Positions 54,524 to 63,679 of a DNA stretch of 63,679 nucleotides are shown here, in pieces. Source of the DNA: Aureispira sp. CCB-QB1. Its GTDB lineage: Bacteria; Bacteroidota; Bacteroidia; Chitinophagales; Saprospiraceae. Each line of letters begins with the position of its first letter. Position 1 is the stretch's first letter. Position numbers and translations under genes: made by a program. The stretch is taken from NCBI GenBank assembly GCA_945870185.1, contig CAMBRK010000020.1, positions 1 through 63,679 on the forward strand. Direction: 5' to 3'. The notes under the pieces were generated by a model, which was not told the origin of the DNA, made no database searches, and saw nothing but the letters and a program-made list of their open reading frames with translations.

Positions 54524-57500
54524 TTAGTTGAAAGTATATCTTACTCCTAACTGCATTTGCCAAACATCACCAAGACCAGCACTTTTTATATAAGTTTTAT
54601 CATTAAAAGTACCATCTGTATTTGCAGCAAGCCTATAAACAGGTTCCCCAGCAGCATTAATACTTCTGAATGTTAAAGGACTATTATTAACAAATCTGTC
54701 ACCTACACCCCATTTATTACTTAGCATATTTCCAAAGTTAAAAATGTCTGCCCTTACTTGCAACTTATTTTTCTTTCCGCCGACACTAACATAAAATTCT
54801 TGAACAACAGAAAGGTCTATAGTAGCTAACATAGGTCTCAAAACACCATTTCTTTCTGCATACTGACCTCTTCTTGAACTTAAATATTCATCTTGGTCAA
54901 TGTATTTATCAAATGCAGCCGCTTGAGCTTCTGGAGTTAAAACCACGTTGTTTACCGTATATTGTTCAAATTTAAGATCGCTAGCTTTCACAGGAATGAA
55001 CATAAGGTCATTTGCTGTTTGTTGGTCACCATTCAAATCACCATTGATTCTATAAGAAAATCTTCCTTGGTTTTGCATTTGGAAAAAGAATCCAAACTGA
55101 GTAGATGCTGCATCCGCATATTCAATTTTATAGCTACCTGCTGCAATGATTCTATGTCTCAAATCATTATTTGAAAAAGCTACATCAGGAAGGTTATTCC
55201 CATTAACTGATAGGTTGTCTCTCCAAGATGAAAAAGCTATCGAACCTGCACTCATCAAGTCTTGAGTAAATCCGTAGTTATATGCTGCCATGTATGTAAA
55301 ACCATCCGTAAATGGCTTTTCAACTTTTACAGTAGCTGAATAACCTGATCCTACATTTGTATTTTTAAGAACAGTAACATCCGTGATTTTACTCACTACT
55401 CTATTATTGGCATTTGATCCACCATATAGAGGTCTAGTATCCGGACCAACTAATTTTTTAGCGGCAGGTTTCAAATTAGCATTAATATAAGTCACATTAT
55501 TCAATTCTTTATTGTAAATCACTTCTCCTGTTGCGATCAATCCGAAAGGAAGTGCCACATCGACTGCTAAGTTTGAACGCCATACTTGAGGAAACTTAAA
55601 GTTTTCATCCACTATTGCAAGATTATAAGATGAAGCTGCTTTTCCAGGAATAGGTTCTAAATTATATGCATTTACATCAGGATTAAATGGATATTTACCT
55701 TTGGTATTATCTTCAAATACAGAACCTGTCAGTATACCATTATTTCCTACTTGATTAGATAACCACACAAAAGCAGGTCTTCCAGAAAACACACCAGTTC
55801 CACCTCTAAATTGAAGTGACTGATCACCTTTAACATCATAGTTAAACCCAATTCTAGGAGAAACTAATAGAGAAGTACCTGGTAACTTTGAAGTATTCAC
55901 TTTTAAAGGGTTACCAAATTCATCGTTAAACGTAAAATCATTAACTTCTTTATTTTCTAAAGCTGTATTTTGAAAGCTAGGTACATCCAATCTAATTCCA
56001 CCAGTTACTTTAAGGTTGTTTGACACTTGAAACTCATCTTGTAAATACAATCCTATTTGATTTGCGTTGGTAGTAGCTGTAGGTAATGCTGAACCGGCTA
56101 AGTTAGAAGATGTCTTTTGGTACCTTCTTAATGTTGGGTCATTTGTTGGGTCGCTATCTGTATCTGCATAAAAATCAGCTAAGGAGTTGTACACAAACTG
56201 GCCATAATAGGTAGGTGTAAATGTATTTCTAAATTCAAATGATTCAAAATTCACACCAGCTGTTAAAGTATGTTTTCCAGCATAATAAGTAAAGTCATTT
56301 CTGAACTGCCAAGTATCTGTATCTAATATATTGTTAGGCGTGAATGGCTCATATCCAAAAGCAATATAGTTTCTACCATCTTTCAAGATGTCGACCAAAG
56401 GGAAGATTCCTCCACCACTAGTTCTGTAATCTCTGTTTGCAGTGAAACCTGCGATTATTTTATTTGAATAATTGCCACCAATATAGTTATGCTCACCAAT
56501 AAATGAATTGATGTCATTATTAATTATGTAATTGTTATTTGAAAAATTCAATGCAAATGGGTTATCTGCTCTGCCTTGGAATGAACCACTGCTACTAGCA
56601 GGCACATCCCTTGAAGATTTTAGATAGTTATATCTCAAACTAAATTTACTTTTATTACTCAGGTTATAATCCAATCTTGCAAGTGCTTTGTCACTTCTAG
56701 TTGCTAATTGAAAGTTTTCATAAACACCTGGGTCATAATTATATTTGCTCAATAAAAAGCCTTTTAATGCATCCAGGTCAGAAGCTAATACTCTTGTAGT
56801 ATTTGTTTTTCCATCATTTACACCAGGTCTAAGAGCTTCAAATCCACTATTTGCAGGATCTTCTCTTCTTTCTGACTCACCGTTAATAAAGAAAAATAAT
56901 TTATCCTTAATAATTGGACCACCTAAACGAAAACCATATTGCTTTACATCAAAGTTTGCGGTAATGACATCTGCTCCACTTGCTTTTTTCCCAACAAAAC
57001 TTTCATTTCTGAGGTTATAAAATGCAGAACCTGAAAACTCATTTGTTCCACTTCTAGTCACAGCATTTATCCCTGCTCCTGTGAAACCTCCTTCTCTAAC
57101 GTCATACGGTGCTACGTTTATCTGGATTTGTTCAATAGCATCCAATGAAATAGGACTTGAATTAGTTTGTCCTCCTGGTAAATCCGACAATCCAAAGCTA
57201 TTATTGAAAATAGATCCATCTATAGTTAAATTATTAAATCTTGAGTCTTGACCTCCGATAGATCTTCCGTTAGCCTGTGGAGTAGTTCTAGTAAAGTCCG
57301 AAATAGATCTACTCAATGTAGGTAATGCATTCAAGGCTTGTACACCTACGTTTGTGCTGGCTCCCGTTTTTTTATCGTTCATTAATGAATTCTTATTTGC
57401 AGTAACCACTACCACATCCAATGCTATTCCGCTTTCTGATAATTGCTTATTGAAAGTGAATGTCTGCCCCAGATTTAAAAAAATGTTTTCATCCTTTGTT

Positions 57501-57760
57501 TCTTGGTAACCCACATAACTTACAGTAATAGTATAAGGTCCACCAATCCTTAAACCAGGTAAATTAAATCTACCATCAGTTCTTGTAATCGCACCATAAT
57601 TTGAGCCAGATGGTGTATGTACTGCCAAAACAGATGCACCTATTAAAGGCTCATTGTTGGTATCAGTAATCAATCCACTGATACTCGATGTCGTCACCTG
57701 TGCCTGAACCCCAAAGCCCAGCACCATAAACAAAAATAATTGTAAAATTCTCGTCTTCAT
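54524..57760 (-). CDS. Oar-type TonB-dependent receptor with carboxypeptidase regulatory-like domain
   Basis: Outer-membrane protein of 1078 residues. Signal peptide (ending GFGVQAQ), an N-terminal carboxypeptidase regulatory-like beta domain (SISGLITDTNNEPLIGASV to SYVGYQETK), a plug (SLMNDKKTGASTNVGVQALNALPTLSRSISDF; DGSIFNNSFGL) and a 22-strand-type barrel ending in LGVRYTFN. The plug-barrel architecture and NGRSIGGQDSRFNN motif match the Oar/TonB-dependent family of Bacteroidota and myxobacteria. Substrate unknown. It has its own -7 box and a strong terminator, so it is a single-gene unit. Not paired with a SusD gene, so it is not a polysaccharide-utilisation SusC. Confidence 0.88.
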   Translation of the reverse strand: MKTRILQLFLFMVLGFGVQAQVTTSSISGLITDTNNEPLIGASVLAVHTPSGSNYGAITRTDGRFNLPGLRIGGPYTITVSYVGYQETKDENIFLNLGQTFTFNKQLSESGIALDVVVVTANKNSLMNDKKTGASTNVGVQALNALPTLSRSISDFTRTTPQANGRSIGGQDSRFNNLTIDGSIFNNSFGLSDLPGGQTNSSPISLDAIEQIQINVAPYDVREGGFTGAGINAVTRSGTNEFSGSAFYNLRNESFVGKKASGADVITANFDVKQYGFRLGGPIIKDKLFFFINGESERREDPANSGFEALRPGVNDGKTNTTRVLASDLDALKGFLLSKYNYDPGVYENFQLATRSDKALARLDYNLSNKSKFSLRYNYLKSSRDVPASSSGSFQGRADNPFALNFSNNNYIINNDINSFIGEHNYIGGNYSNKIIAGFTANRDYRTSGGGIFPLVDILKDGRNYIAFGYEPFTPNNILDTDTWQFRNDFTYYAGKHTLTAGVNFESFEFRNTFTPTYYGQFVYNSLADFYADTDSDPTNDPTLRRYQKTSSNLAGSALPTATTNANQIGLYLQDEFQVSNNLKVTGGIRLDVPSFQNTALENKEVNDFTFNDEFGNPLKVNTSKLPGTSLLVSPRIGFNYDVKGDQSLQFRGGTGVFSGRPAFVWLSNQVGNNGILTGSVFEDNTKGKYPFNPDVNAYNLEPIPGKAASSYNLAIVDENFKFPQVWRSNLAVDVALPFGLIATGEVIYNKELNNVTYINANLKPAAKKLVGPDTRPLYGGSNANNRVVSKITDVTVLKNTNVGSGYSATVKVEKPFTDGFTYMAAYNYGFTQDLMSAGSIAFSSWRDNLSVNGNNLPDVAFSNNDLRHRIIAAGSYKIEYADAASTQFGFFFQMQNQGRFSYRINGDLNGDQQTANDLMFIPVKASDLKFEQYTVNNVVLTPEAQAAAFDKYIDQDEYLSSRRGQYAERNGVLRPMLATIDLSVVQEFYVSVGGKKNKLQVRADIFNFGNMLSNKWGVGDRFVNNSPLTFRSINAAGEPVYRLAANTDGTFNDKTYIKSAGLGDVWQMQLGVRYTFN

Positions 57761-57850
57761 AAAATTGTGATTTTGTGTTGTTAAGTCGTTTCCTTACGAG
57801 AAAAAACACTTAACGCTTTGTTAAAAAATTGATTTGGTTAAAAATTAGTG

Positions 57851-57858
57851 CAAAAGTA
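57851..57858 (-). promoter_or_regulatory. Candidate -7 box TACTTTTG for the Oar-type gene
   Basis: Minus-strand TACTTTTG matches TAnnTTTG, 90 bases before the ATG; a long leader is implied. Confidence 0.4.
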
Positions 57859-57978
57859 ATCAGTTTATATTAATATAATGTTAAATTTTATATATAATAT
57901 TTATATATTTAATCACATTATTGCTATTTTCATCTTTTTTATTACTTTTATGCTTTAAATAATCAAAATCTTTGCACA

Positions 57979-59451
57979 ATGAAAAAGTTTTTTACAACAC
58001 TAATGATGATCATTTGGGTATCTTACTTATCCTATGGACAAATTGTTATCACCGAAATTTCTTATAATCCACCGGAGTCAGGGACAGATTCGTTGGAGTA
58101 CATTGAAATTTTTAATGCTGGGACTTCAGACATTAATATAAAGGATTATAAATTTACAAAAGGTATTGATTATACGTTTCCTGATACCTTGATTAAAAGT
58201 AACACTTACTTCTTGATTGTCAAAAATGCAAGAGCATTTAAAACGGTCTACAATGTAACTGCGGCAGATTGGAGCCCTGACAATCCAATATCTACTTCCA
58301 ACACATTGACAAACAATGGAGAAGTATTGGAAATTACTGATGCTACAGCTAAAGTGCTTATTTCCTTTAAATATGAAAAAGTAGCTCCATGGCCAACTTT
58401 TATCGACGGTACAGATGGCGCAGGAGGATCTATTGAACTCTGTGATGCAAAAGCAGTACCAACTATTGGTAGCAATTGGAAGACATCAACCAATGATTTG
58501 GGTTTTGAGGTAAATGCCAAAAAGGTCTTTGGTACACCTGGAAAAGCCAACTCTATCACCGTTTGTAACAATAATCCTCCCATTATAGATTTGTACCCCC
58601 TGCGTACGATACCTCAAATGAAAGGTGTCAATGCTGAAGGAGTAGCCGATTCTTTGAATAAAAAATGTTCATTAAAAGGTATAGTTCACGGTGTCAACTT
58701 TAGAATTTCTGGTCTACAATTTACTATCATAGATGGTCAAAACAAAGGATTTGGAGTATTTAATAACAGTACTAATCTTGGCTATACCGTCAAAGAAGGC
58801 GATGAAATTATGGTAAAAGGAGGCATCACTCAGTTCAGAGGCCTATCACAAATTGTGGCAGACTCTATCAAAGTACTTTCGACCAATAATAATTTGGTAG
58901 CTCCAAAAACAGTAACAGAGCTAACGGAGACTGACGAATCCAGTCTGATACGTATCACCAACCTTAACTTTGTAAATCCATCTGAATGGAAAGGTGCGGG
59001 CACAGGATTTACAGTCAACATGACTAACGGCACTAAAGAATTCCCAATCAGAATCACCAATGCCATCGATGCGTTTTCTATGCCTATACCTAGTGGCGGA
59101 CCATTTAATGTAGTGGGTATTCTCAATCAGTTTTCGGGCACAAGTGCTCCTTTTAACTCAGGATATCAATTACAACCAAGATATATGGTAGATTTTAGAC
59201 CCGTTTCCAGTACTGAAAATACTTATACAAAACATGCCGTTTCTTTAGTGCCTAATCCAGCTACACATCTTGTAGAAATAAACACCGTAGAAACTCCAGA
59301 TGCCATAGAAGTAATGGATATACAAGGTCAAAAAATCATGTCTTCAACACTAACGAAAAGCATAGATTTAAGCCAAGTACACCCAGGTATGTATTTATTT
59401 AGAGTAACCTTTGGGCAACAAAGCACGGTTTTGAAACTAATAAAAATGTAA
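57979..59451 (+). CDS. Secreted lamin-tail-domain protein with T9SS sorting domain
   Basis: Exported protein of 490 residues. Signal peptide (ending LSYGQ); lamin-tail (LTD) domain at about 20-185 starting IVITEISYNPPESGTDSLEYI; a central OB-like domain (SLKGIVHGVNFRISGLQFT; FNVVGILNQF); C-terminal type A sorting domain of 75 residues starting SLVPNPATHLVEIN and ending STVLKLIKM. LTD domains occur in many surface-exposed Bacteroidota proteins. No nuclease or hydrolase motif seen. It should be exported by the type IX system present here. Function unknown. Confidence 0.78.
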   Translation: MKKFFTTLMMIIWVSYLSYGQIVITEISYNPPESGTDSLEYIEIFNAGTSDINIKDYKFTKGIDYTFPDTLIKSNTYFLIVKNARAFKTVYNVTAADWSPDNPISTSNTLTNNGEVLEITDATAKVLISFKYEKVAPWPTFIDGTDGAGGSIELCDAKAVPTIGSNWKTSTNDLGFEVNAKKVFGTPGKANSITVCNNNPPIIDLYPLRTIPQMKGVNAEGVADSLNKKCSLKGIVHGVNFRISGLQFTIIDGQNKGFGVFNNSTNLGYTVKEGDEIMVKGGITQFRGLSQIVADSIKVLSTNNNLVAPKTVTELTETDESSLIRITNLNFVNPSEWKGAGTGFTVNMTNGTKEFPIRITNAIDAFSMPIPSGGPFNVVGILNQFSGTSAPFNSGYQLQPRYMVDFRPVSSTENTYTKHAVSLVPNPATHLVEINTVETPDAIEVMDIQGQKIMSSTLTKSIDLSQVHPGMYLFRVTFGQQSTVLKLIKM

Positions 59452-59478
59452 TCACCAATACATTTGATCTAATAAATC

Positions 59479-59505
59479 GGAGATTTAGTATAATACTACA
59501 TCTCC
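59479..59505 (+). terminator. Hairpin terminator after the lamin-tail gene
   Basis: GGAGATttAGTA and TACTacATCTCC pair around a short loop; AATTTTTATTTTATT follows. Confidence 0.68.
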
Positions 59506-59522
59506 AATTTTTATTTTATTCG

Positions 59523-59530
59523 TAATTTTG
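59523..59530 (+). promoter_or_regulatory. Candidate -7 box TAATTTTG for the M16 pair
   Basis: TAATTTTG matches TAnnTTTG, 33 bases before the first M16 peptidase ATG. Confidence 0.38.
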
Positions 59531-59563
59531 TTTCTATTTTAAAATCATTAAAAACATCATCAA

Positions 59564-60886
59564 ATGACAAGATTTATTTTAAGTCTTTTTCTTTTAGGTT
59601 GTGTAAATCTAATCTCAGCCCAACTTAATAAGGTAGAGTTTCAGGAATTCACTTTGGACAACGGGTTAAGAGTGATTCTACACCAAGACAAAAGTACTCC
59701 AATTGTAGCTGTTTCTGTGATGTATCATGTGGGGTCCAAAAACGAAAAACCGGAATTAACAGGTTTTGCTCACTTTTTTGAACACTTACTTTTCGAAGGT
59801 ACAGAAAATATAGGTAGAGGAGAGTATGACAAATACGTAGAAAAAGCAGGAGGCACTCTCAATGCGAATACATCCATGGACAGAACCTTCTATTTTGAAA
59901 TATTGCCTTCCAATCAGCTGGAACTAGGCTTATGGCTGGAATCAGAAAGGATGTTGCATGCCAAAGTAGAGACTGTAGGTATTGAGACCCAAAGATCTGT
60001 CATCAAAGAAGAAAGACGCCAACAATACGAAAATCGACCTTATGGAAGGTTTTTGGAAGAAATCATGAAGCGTGCATATAAGGTGCATCCGTACAGATGG
60101 CCTGTCATCGGCTCTATGGAGCACATCGGAGCTGCACAAGATCAGGATTTTAAAGATTTTTATGCCAACTTTTATGTGCCAAATAATGCTATTGTCTCTA
60201 TAGCAGGAGACATAGACTATGAAGAAGCCAAAACTTTAGTGACAAAATATTTTAAAGATATTCCTAAAAGTGTAAAACCCATATATAGACCCACTATAGT
60301 AGAACCTGCTATAACTTCTGAGGTGAGAGATACGTTTTATGACAATATTCAGTTACCTGCGGTATTGATGGCTTACAGAATTCCGGCAGCGGGTACGTCT
60401 GATTTTTATGCAGTATCTATGTTAGGCACATTACTATCTCAAGGCGAGTCTTCCAGACTACAAAAAGCATTAGTAGATCAGCAGCAAAAAGCTGTCGCGG
60501 TGGGCAATTTCCCTCTAGATTTGGAACAACCTGGCGTTGCGATTGCTTATGGTATCTGTGGTATGGGTGTAGATGTAGTGGATACTGAAAAGGCCATAAC
60601 AGCAGAGATAGAGCGTATCAAAAATGAACCAATATCTGACGAAGAATTTCAAAAATTGCGCAATCAGGTAGAAAATGATTTTGTCTCTTCCAATTCCAGA
60701 GTAGCAGGAATAGCAGAGTCTTTGGCCAATTATAAAATGTACTATGGTGATGCCAATCTGATCAATACTGAACTCAACAGATATCTTGCAGTATCCAAAG
60801 ATGATATCAAAAAAGCGGCTGTAAAGTATTACAACAAAGACAATAGAGTGGTGCTTCATTACCTTCCTCAGCCAGCAACACCTTAA
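59564..60886 (+). CDS. M16 family zinc peptidase, catalytic partner
   Basis: Insulinase/pitrilysin-type metallopeptidase of 440 residues with a signal peptide (ending NLISAQ). The zinc motif is HFFEH (inverted HxxEH) in FAHFFEHLLFEGTENI, with the distal Glu in RSVIKEERRQQYEN. It forms the catalytic half of an M16B pair; the next gene encodes a non-catalytic partner. Together they would form a clam-shell peptidase in the periplasm or at the outer membrane that degrades short peptides. Start and length are typical. Confidence 0.9.
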   Translation: MTRFILSLFLLGCVNLISAQLNKVEFQEFTLDNGLRVILHQDKSTPIVAVSVMYHVGSKNEKPELTGFAHFFEHLLFEGTENIGRGEYDKYVEKAGGTLNANTSMDRTFYFEILPSNQLELGLWLESERMLHAKVETVGIETQRSVIKEERRQQYENRPYGRFLEEIMKRAYKVHPYRWPVIGSMEHIGAAQDQDFKDFYANFYVPNNAIVSIAGDIDYEEAKTLVTKYFKDIPKSVKPIYRPTIVEPAITSEVRDTFYDNIQLPAVLMAYRIPAAGTSDFYAVSMLGTLLSQGESSRLQKALVDQQQKAVAVGNFPLDLEQPGVAIAYGICGMGVDVVDTEKAITAEIERIKNEPISDEEFQKLRNQVENDFVSSNSRVAGIAESLANYKMYYGDANLINTELNRYLAVSKDDIKKAAVKYYNKDNRVVLHYLPQPATP

Positions 60887-61038
60887 ATTATAGTCAACAG
60901 AAATTGGATTGCAAATAATTTCGATTTTAATTCAATGAAAATGAGCTAGTTAAAATTGTAAATTTTTACATTCAATTTCACTTAAAGAATAGTTTATTCA
61001 CAGCAATATCCATAAAAATTTTAAATAACGAATATAAA

Positions 61039-63150
61039 ATGAAGAATATATTTATAGCTATCGGTTTGATTTTAGTATTGGCACAATGTTCTAAAAAGAC
61101 CGCCGACATAGTTCAACCCTTAAAAGGTCCAGATAAATCATGGAGAAAAATGGCTCCATCTCCTGCTGCTGCAAGAGATATTAAATTAGGAGATTATGCG
61201 AGTTTTGATCTTGGTAATGGATTGAAAGTTATCGTAGTAGAAAATCACAAACTACCCCGTGTTGCATATCAATTGTCTTTAAATAATGATCCACTTATCG
61301 AAGGCGACAAATCGGGTTATACTACTTTTGCAGGTGACTTGATGAGCAAAGGCACAAAGACCAAATCCAAAGCTCAGATAGACGAATCTATCGATTACAT
61401 AGGTGCAAGTTTGAATACATCGCCATCAGGAGTTTTTGCATCATCACTCAAAAAACACAGTGATAACCTATTGAGTATTATGAGCGATGTGCTATATAAC
61501 CCTACTTTTCCACAAGATGAATTTGAAAAATTGCGCAAAAGGACAGCTTCAAATCTAGCTTCTGCTAAGACTAATCCTGAAGCTATCGCATCTAATCTGA
61601 GAAGTGTTGTCAATTTCGGCCCTAATCATCCTTATGGAGAAGTACAAACCGAAGAGTCTCTTAAGAATATTACATTAGATGATTGTAAAGACTATTATAA
61701 AACTTACTTTAAACCCAATAATGCTTACTTAGTTATTGTGGGTGATATCACTCCTGAAGAAGCCAAAATACAAGCAGAAAAGTATTTTGGTAAATGGGAA
61801 AAAGGAATAATTCCATCGTTTAAATATGATACTCCACAATTATCAAATGGCGCCCACGTAAGATTTGCCAATAAAGATGGCGCGGTACAATCTTTGGTTA
61901 ATATTTCTTATTTTGTAGAACTTAAACCTGGAAGCGAAGATGCCATCAAAACTTCCTTAATGAACTCCATCCTGGGTGGTGGTATCTTCAGTGGAAGGCT
62001 GATGCAAAACCTTAGAGAGAAAAAAGGATATACTTATGGTGCAAGATCCAGTCTAAATCCAGACAAATTATTAGGTAGTTTTTATGCTTTTGCCAATGTA
62101 CGTAACGAAGTGACTGATAGTTCCGTGACCGAATTTCTTTATGAAATGAAACGCATTGTGGCCGAACCTGTTTCTGAAAATGACCTTAAACTTGCTAAAA
62201 CAAGTACAGCAGGAAACTTTGGCCGGTCATTAGAATCACCTCAGACTATTGCCAATTTTGCATTGAATACTTTTAGGTATAATTTGCCTAAAGACTATTA
62301 TAATAATTACTTAAAAAATGTAGATGCTGTGACTGTCTCTGATATACAAATGGCTGCAAAAAAATATATCAAGCCAGAAAACTGTAATATCATTGTGATA
62401 GGTAATAAAGATAATGTGGCAGATAAGCTCAAAAAATTTGATGCTGATGGTGAAATAGATTTTTATGACGCATACGGTAAAAAGCTTGAAAATAAAAAGG
62501 TAGAACTGAGTGCCGATGTGACAACCCTGAGTGTGATCAATGACTATATAGAAGCCATAGGTGGCGCAGCCAAGTTGAAGGCGGTAACAAGTTTGTATAC
62601 AGGGATGAAGGCTAGTATGATGGGGCAGGATGCTACCTTTGAAACCTTCCAAACGGCGGAAGGAAAATATGCCATGAAAATGAATATGATGGGCATGGTA
62701 GTACAGGAAGGCAGATATGATGGTACCAAAGGTATGCAATCACAGATGGGCAAAAAGAAGGTGGTAACTGAAGGTAAAGAGCTCGACCAACTTAAGAAAC
62801 AAAGCCTTATGTTCGAACAAATGATGTATCATAATGGTAATTACAAACTCGAACTTAAAGGAATAGAAAATGTCAATGGAGTTAACTGTTACAAAATCGT
62901 GATCATGGATGCAACAGGAGAAAGTAGCACGGAATTTTACGATATCAAAACTGCACTTTTAGTCAGGTCCGTATCCAATAATGAGCCAATGACTATCACC
63001 ACTGACTTTAAAAATTATAAAGACGTCAATGGCGTCTTCATCCCGCATACTACAGAGATCAGTGGCGTGATGCCTACAGCATTAGTCATGGAAGCTAGCA
63101 GTATCGAGATCAATAAAACTTTTACAGAAGATATTTTTAAAGTAGAATAA
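61039..63150 (+). CDS. M16 family non-catalytic lipoprotein subunit with extra C-terminal domain
   Basis: Second member of the M16B pair, 703 residues. Lipobox ends LAQC (Cys17), so it is lipid-anchored. The M16 domains span about 45-475, but the zinc motif is missing (TTFAGDLMSKG in the HxxEH position); the R/Y signature of the partner subunit is present in LREKKGYTYGARSS. The last 200 residues (from about 505) form a separate beta-rich domain (AIGGAAKLKAVTSLYTGMKAS; TKGMQSQMG; FYDIKTALLVRSV), resembling the LolA/LppX-like lipoprotein-carrier fold. This fusion is recurrent in Bacteroidota. The N-terminus has the usual spacer. Confidence 0.88.
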   Translation: MKNIFIAIGLILVLAQCSKKTADIVQPLKGPDKSWRKMAPSPAAARDIKLGDYASFDLGNGLKVIVVENHKLPRVAYQLSLNNDPLIEGDKSGYTTFAGDLMSKGTKTKSKAQIDESIDYIGASLNTSPSGVFASSLKKHSDNLLSIMSDVLYNPTFPQDEFEKLRKRTASNLASAKTNPEAIASNLRSVVNFGPNHPYGEVQTEESLKNITLDDCKDYYKTYFKPNNAYLVIVGDITPEEAKIQAEKYFGKWEKGIIPSFKYDTPQLSNGAHVRFANKDGAVQSLVNISYFVELKPGSEDAIKTSLMNSILGGGIFSGRLMQNLREKKGYTYGARSSLNPDKLLGSFYAFANVRNEVTDSSVTEFLYEMKRIVAEPVSENDLKLAKTSTAGNFGRSLESPQTIANFALNTFRYNLPKDYYNNYLKNVDAVTVSDIQMAAKKYIKPENCNIIVIGNKDNVADKLKKFDADGEIDFYDAYGKKLENKKVELSADVTTLSVINDYIEAIGGAAKLKAVTSLYTGMKASMMGQDATFETFQTAEGKYAMKMNMMGMVVQEGRYDGTKGMQSQMGKKKVVTEGKELDQLKKQSLMFEQMMYHNGNYKLELKGIENVNGVNCYKIVIMDATGESSTEFYDIKTALLVRSVSNNEPMTITTDFKNYKDVNGVFIPHTTEISGVMPTALVMEASSIEINKTFTEDIFKVE

Positions 63151-63181
63151 TTCACTTTTAAACGTATAGTTTAATTATAAG

Positions 63182-63214
63182 ACAGCCTGAAGGATTTAAA
63201 ATCTTTCAGGCTGT
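63182..63214 (+). terminator. Intrinsic terminator after the M16 pair
   Basis: ACAGCCTGAAGGAT and its near complement (one G-T pair) form a strong stem with a TTTTATTTT tail, ending the M16 transcription unit. Confidence 0.82.
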
Positions 63215-63281
63215 TTTATTTTAGTGATGTATAAAAGTTATTGATATGGGTCAGGTTAGTTAAAAACCAATGAAATTTCAG

Positions 63282-63470
63282 TTACCAAAGGTCAGGTTTC
63301 TTTTTCACTCTTTCTTTTCCTTCTTTTGAAATTGCAAAACTTTCTCTTCTAGTCAAAGTCTTGATATACACCGTTTTCCTAAACCGCAAGGTACTCCAAT
63401 CCTCGTCAATTGCTACTTGTCTCACACCCTCGAGATTATAAACGTCCAGTTTTTCCCAGCCAGAATCTCT
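63282..63470 (-). pseudogene. C-terminal gene remnant abutting the MITE-like element
   Basis: A 63-codon open frame on the minus strand (opens RDSGWEKLDVYNLEGV, then RFRKTVYIKTLTRRESF, ends KKKPDLW). Reading upstream, the frame enters the MITE-like element and meets a stop within five codons, so only the 3' end of a gene survives. Composition looks coding (charged, no low complexity). No family was recognised. A chance frame is possible. Confidence 0.45.
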
Positions 63471-63471
63471 A

Positions 63472-63679
63472 TTAAACCCGGATTATGCGTTAGAACTTTG
63501 TTATAGCCTGTCCCGCTTTAGCGGGAAGAAGCTAAAATGCAACCAGCCTGACCACTACATGGTAGGCGGGCAGGTAAATCAGCTATTTATATTCGAAAAG
63601 CGTAGCACCGCTACGGTTACAGAAGATAAATAGTCCGCCGCGGCGGATTCTGATTTGCAGACCTTGTCGAGCCAAAGGC
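63472..63679 (+). mobile_element. MITE-like element, second copy, truncated by the window end
   Basis: Starts with the same terminal repeat (TTAAACCCGGATTATGCG) as the copy at 18225-18495 and is nearly identical along its visible 208 bases, apart from an extra 16 or so bases that include the hairpin CCCGCTTTAGCGGG at 63512-63525 and a few single changes. The right end and its flank are beyond the window. Same orientation as the first copy. Confidence 0.8.

Noticed and set aside
54524-57760. SusC-type receptor of a polysaccharide utilisation locus
   Set aside because: No SusD gene next to it, and the plug and N-terminal domain fit the Oar-type group better.
62311-62739. A 142-codon frame antisense to the M16 lipoprotein gene
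   Set aside because: His/Tyr/Phe-rich composition typical of antisense shadow; the M16 frame is clearly the coding one.

Overview
The window reads as a low-GC chromosome segment (possibly a contig end) from a member of the Bacteroidota, most likely a Saprospiraceae-like bacterium. The reasons are a complete type IX secretion core in the order porP/sprF-like, gldK, gldL, gldM, gldN; two secreted proteins with C-terminal sorting domains of the type IX kind; an Oar-type TonB-dependent receptor; a Bacteroidetes-style V-ATPase with a DUF2764 subunit; and repeated TAnnTTTG promoter -7 boxes in place of a sigma-70 -10 box. The family-level placement is an inference; the phylum is well supported.

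Layout. 1-470: non-coding, palindrome-rich. 471-2844: two-gene catabolic operon (DapA-like lyase plus 2,5-dioxovalerate-type aldehyde dehydrogenase), probably hydroxyproline or sugar-acid breakdown. 3489-5119: envelope M23 endopeptidase and a TlpA-like thioredoxin. 5290-5593: mosaic of inverted and direct repeats. 5808-9522: Xaa-Pro aminopeptidase and a large radical SAM protein. 9668-13272: DUF808 membrane protein, RecF, a small lipoprotein and an AstE/aspartoacylase-like deacylase. 13329-17866: DUF1761 protein with an apparent 5' frameshift at a simple repeat, alpha/beta hydrolase, MFS transporter, divergent GH37 trehalase, and a small membrane protein. 17890-18663: mobile debris, consisting of a structured, possibly group II intron-derived remnant, a 271-bp MITE-like element, and a truncated membrane ORF. 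18808-21953: isocitrate dehydrogenase followed by three little-known genes, including a DUF6671 zinc-cysteine protein. 22143-29425: AsnB, secreted esterase, DUF6580 membrane protein, KatG and a GNAT enzyme.

29544-34703: TPR protein, outer-membrane barrel, CoaX and PurH. 34828-40755: type IX secretion/gliding core. 40874-44987: MBL hydrolase, small proteins, Ppx/GppA phosphatase and a CPBP protease. 45052-52602: V-ATPase E-DUF2764-A-B-D-I as one tightly overlapped minus-strand operon, with proteolipid K placed divergently on the plus strand. 52650-63150: GNAT, a glycerophosphodiesterase fused to a SnoaL-like domain, Oar-type receptor, lamin-tail T9SS protein and an M16 peptidase pair. 63282-63679: a gene remnant cut by a second copy of the MITE-like element, which runs off the window end.

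How it fits together. The GldKLMN/PorP machinery would export the T9SS-tagged esterase and lamin-tail protein. The receptor, M16 and M24 peptidases and M23 enzyme handle envelope transport and peptide breakdown. The V-ATPase proteolipid carries the ligand pattern of Na+-coupled enzymes, which suggests an ion circuit. No tRNA, rRNA, CRISPR array or complete transposase gene was seen. The most unusual signals are the MITE-like family and what it interrupts, the slippery 5' end of the DUF1761 gene, the inverted V-ATPase K gene and the icd-DUF6671 operon.
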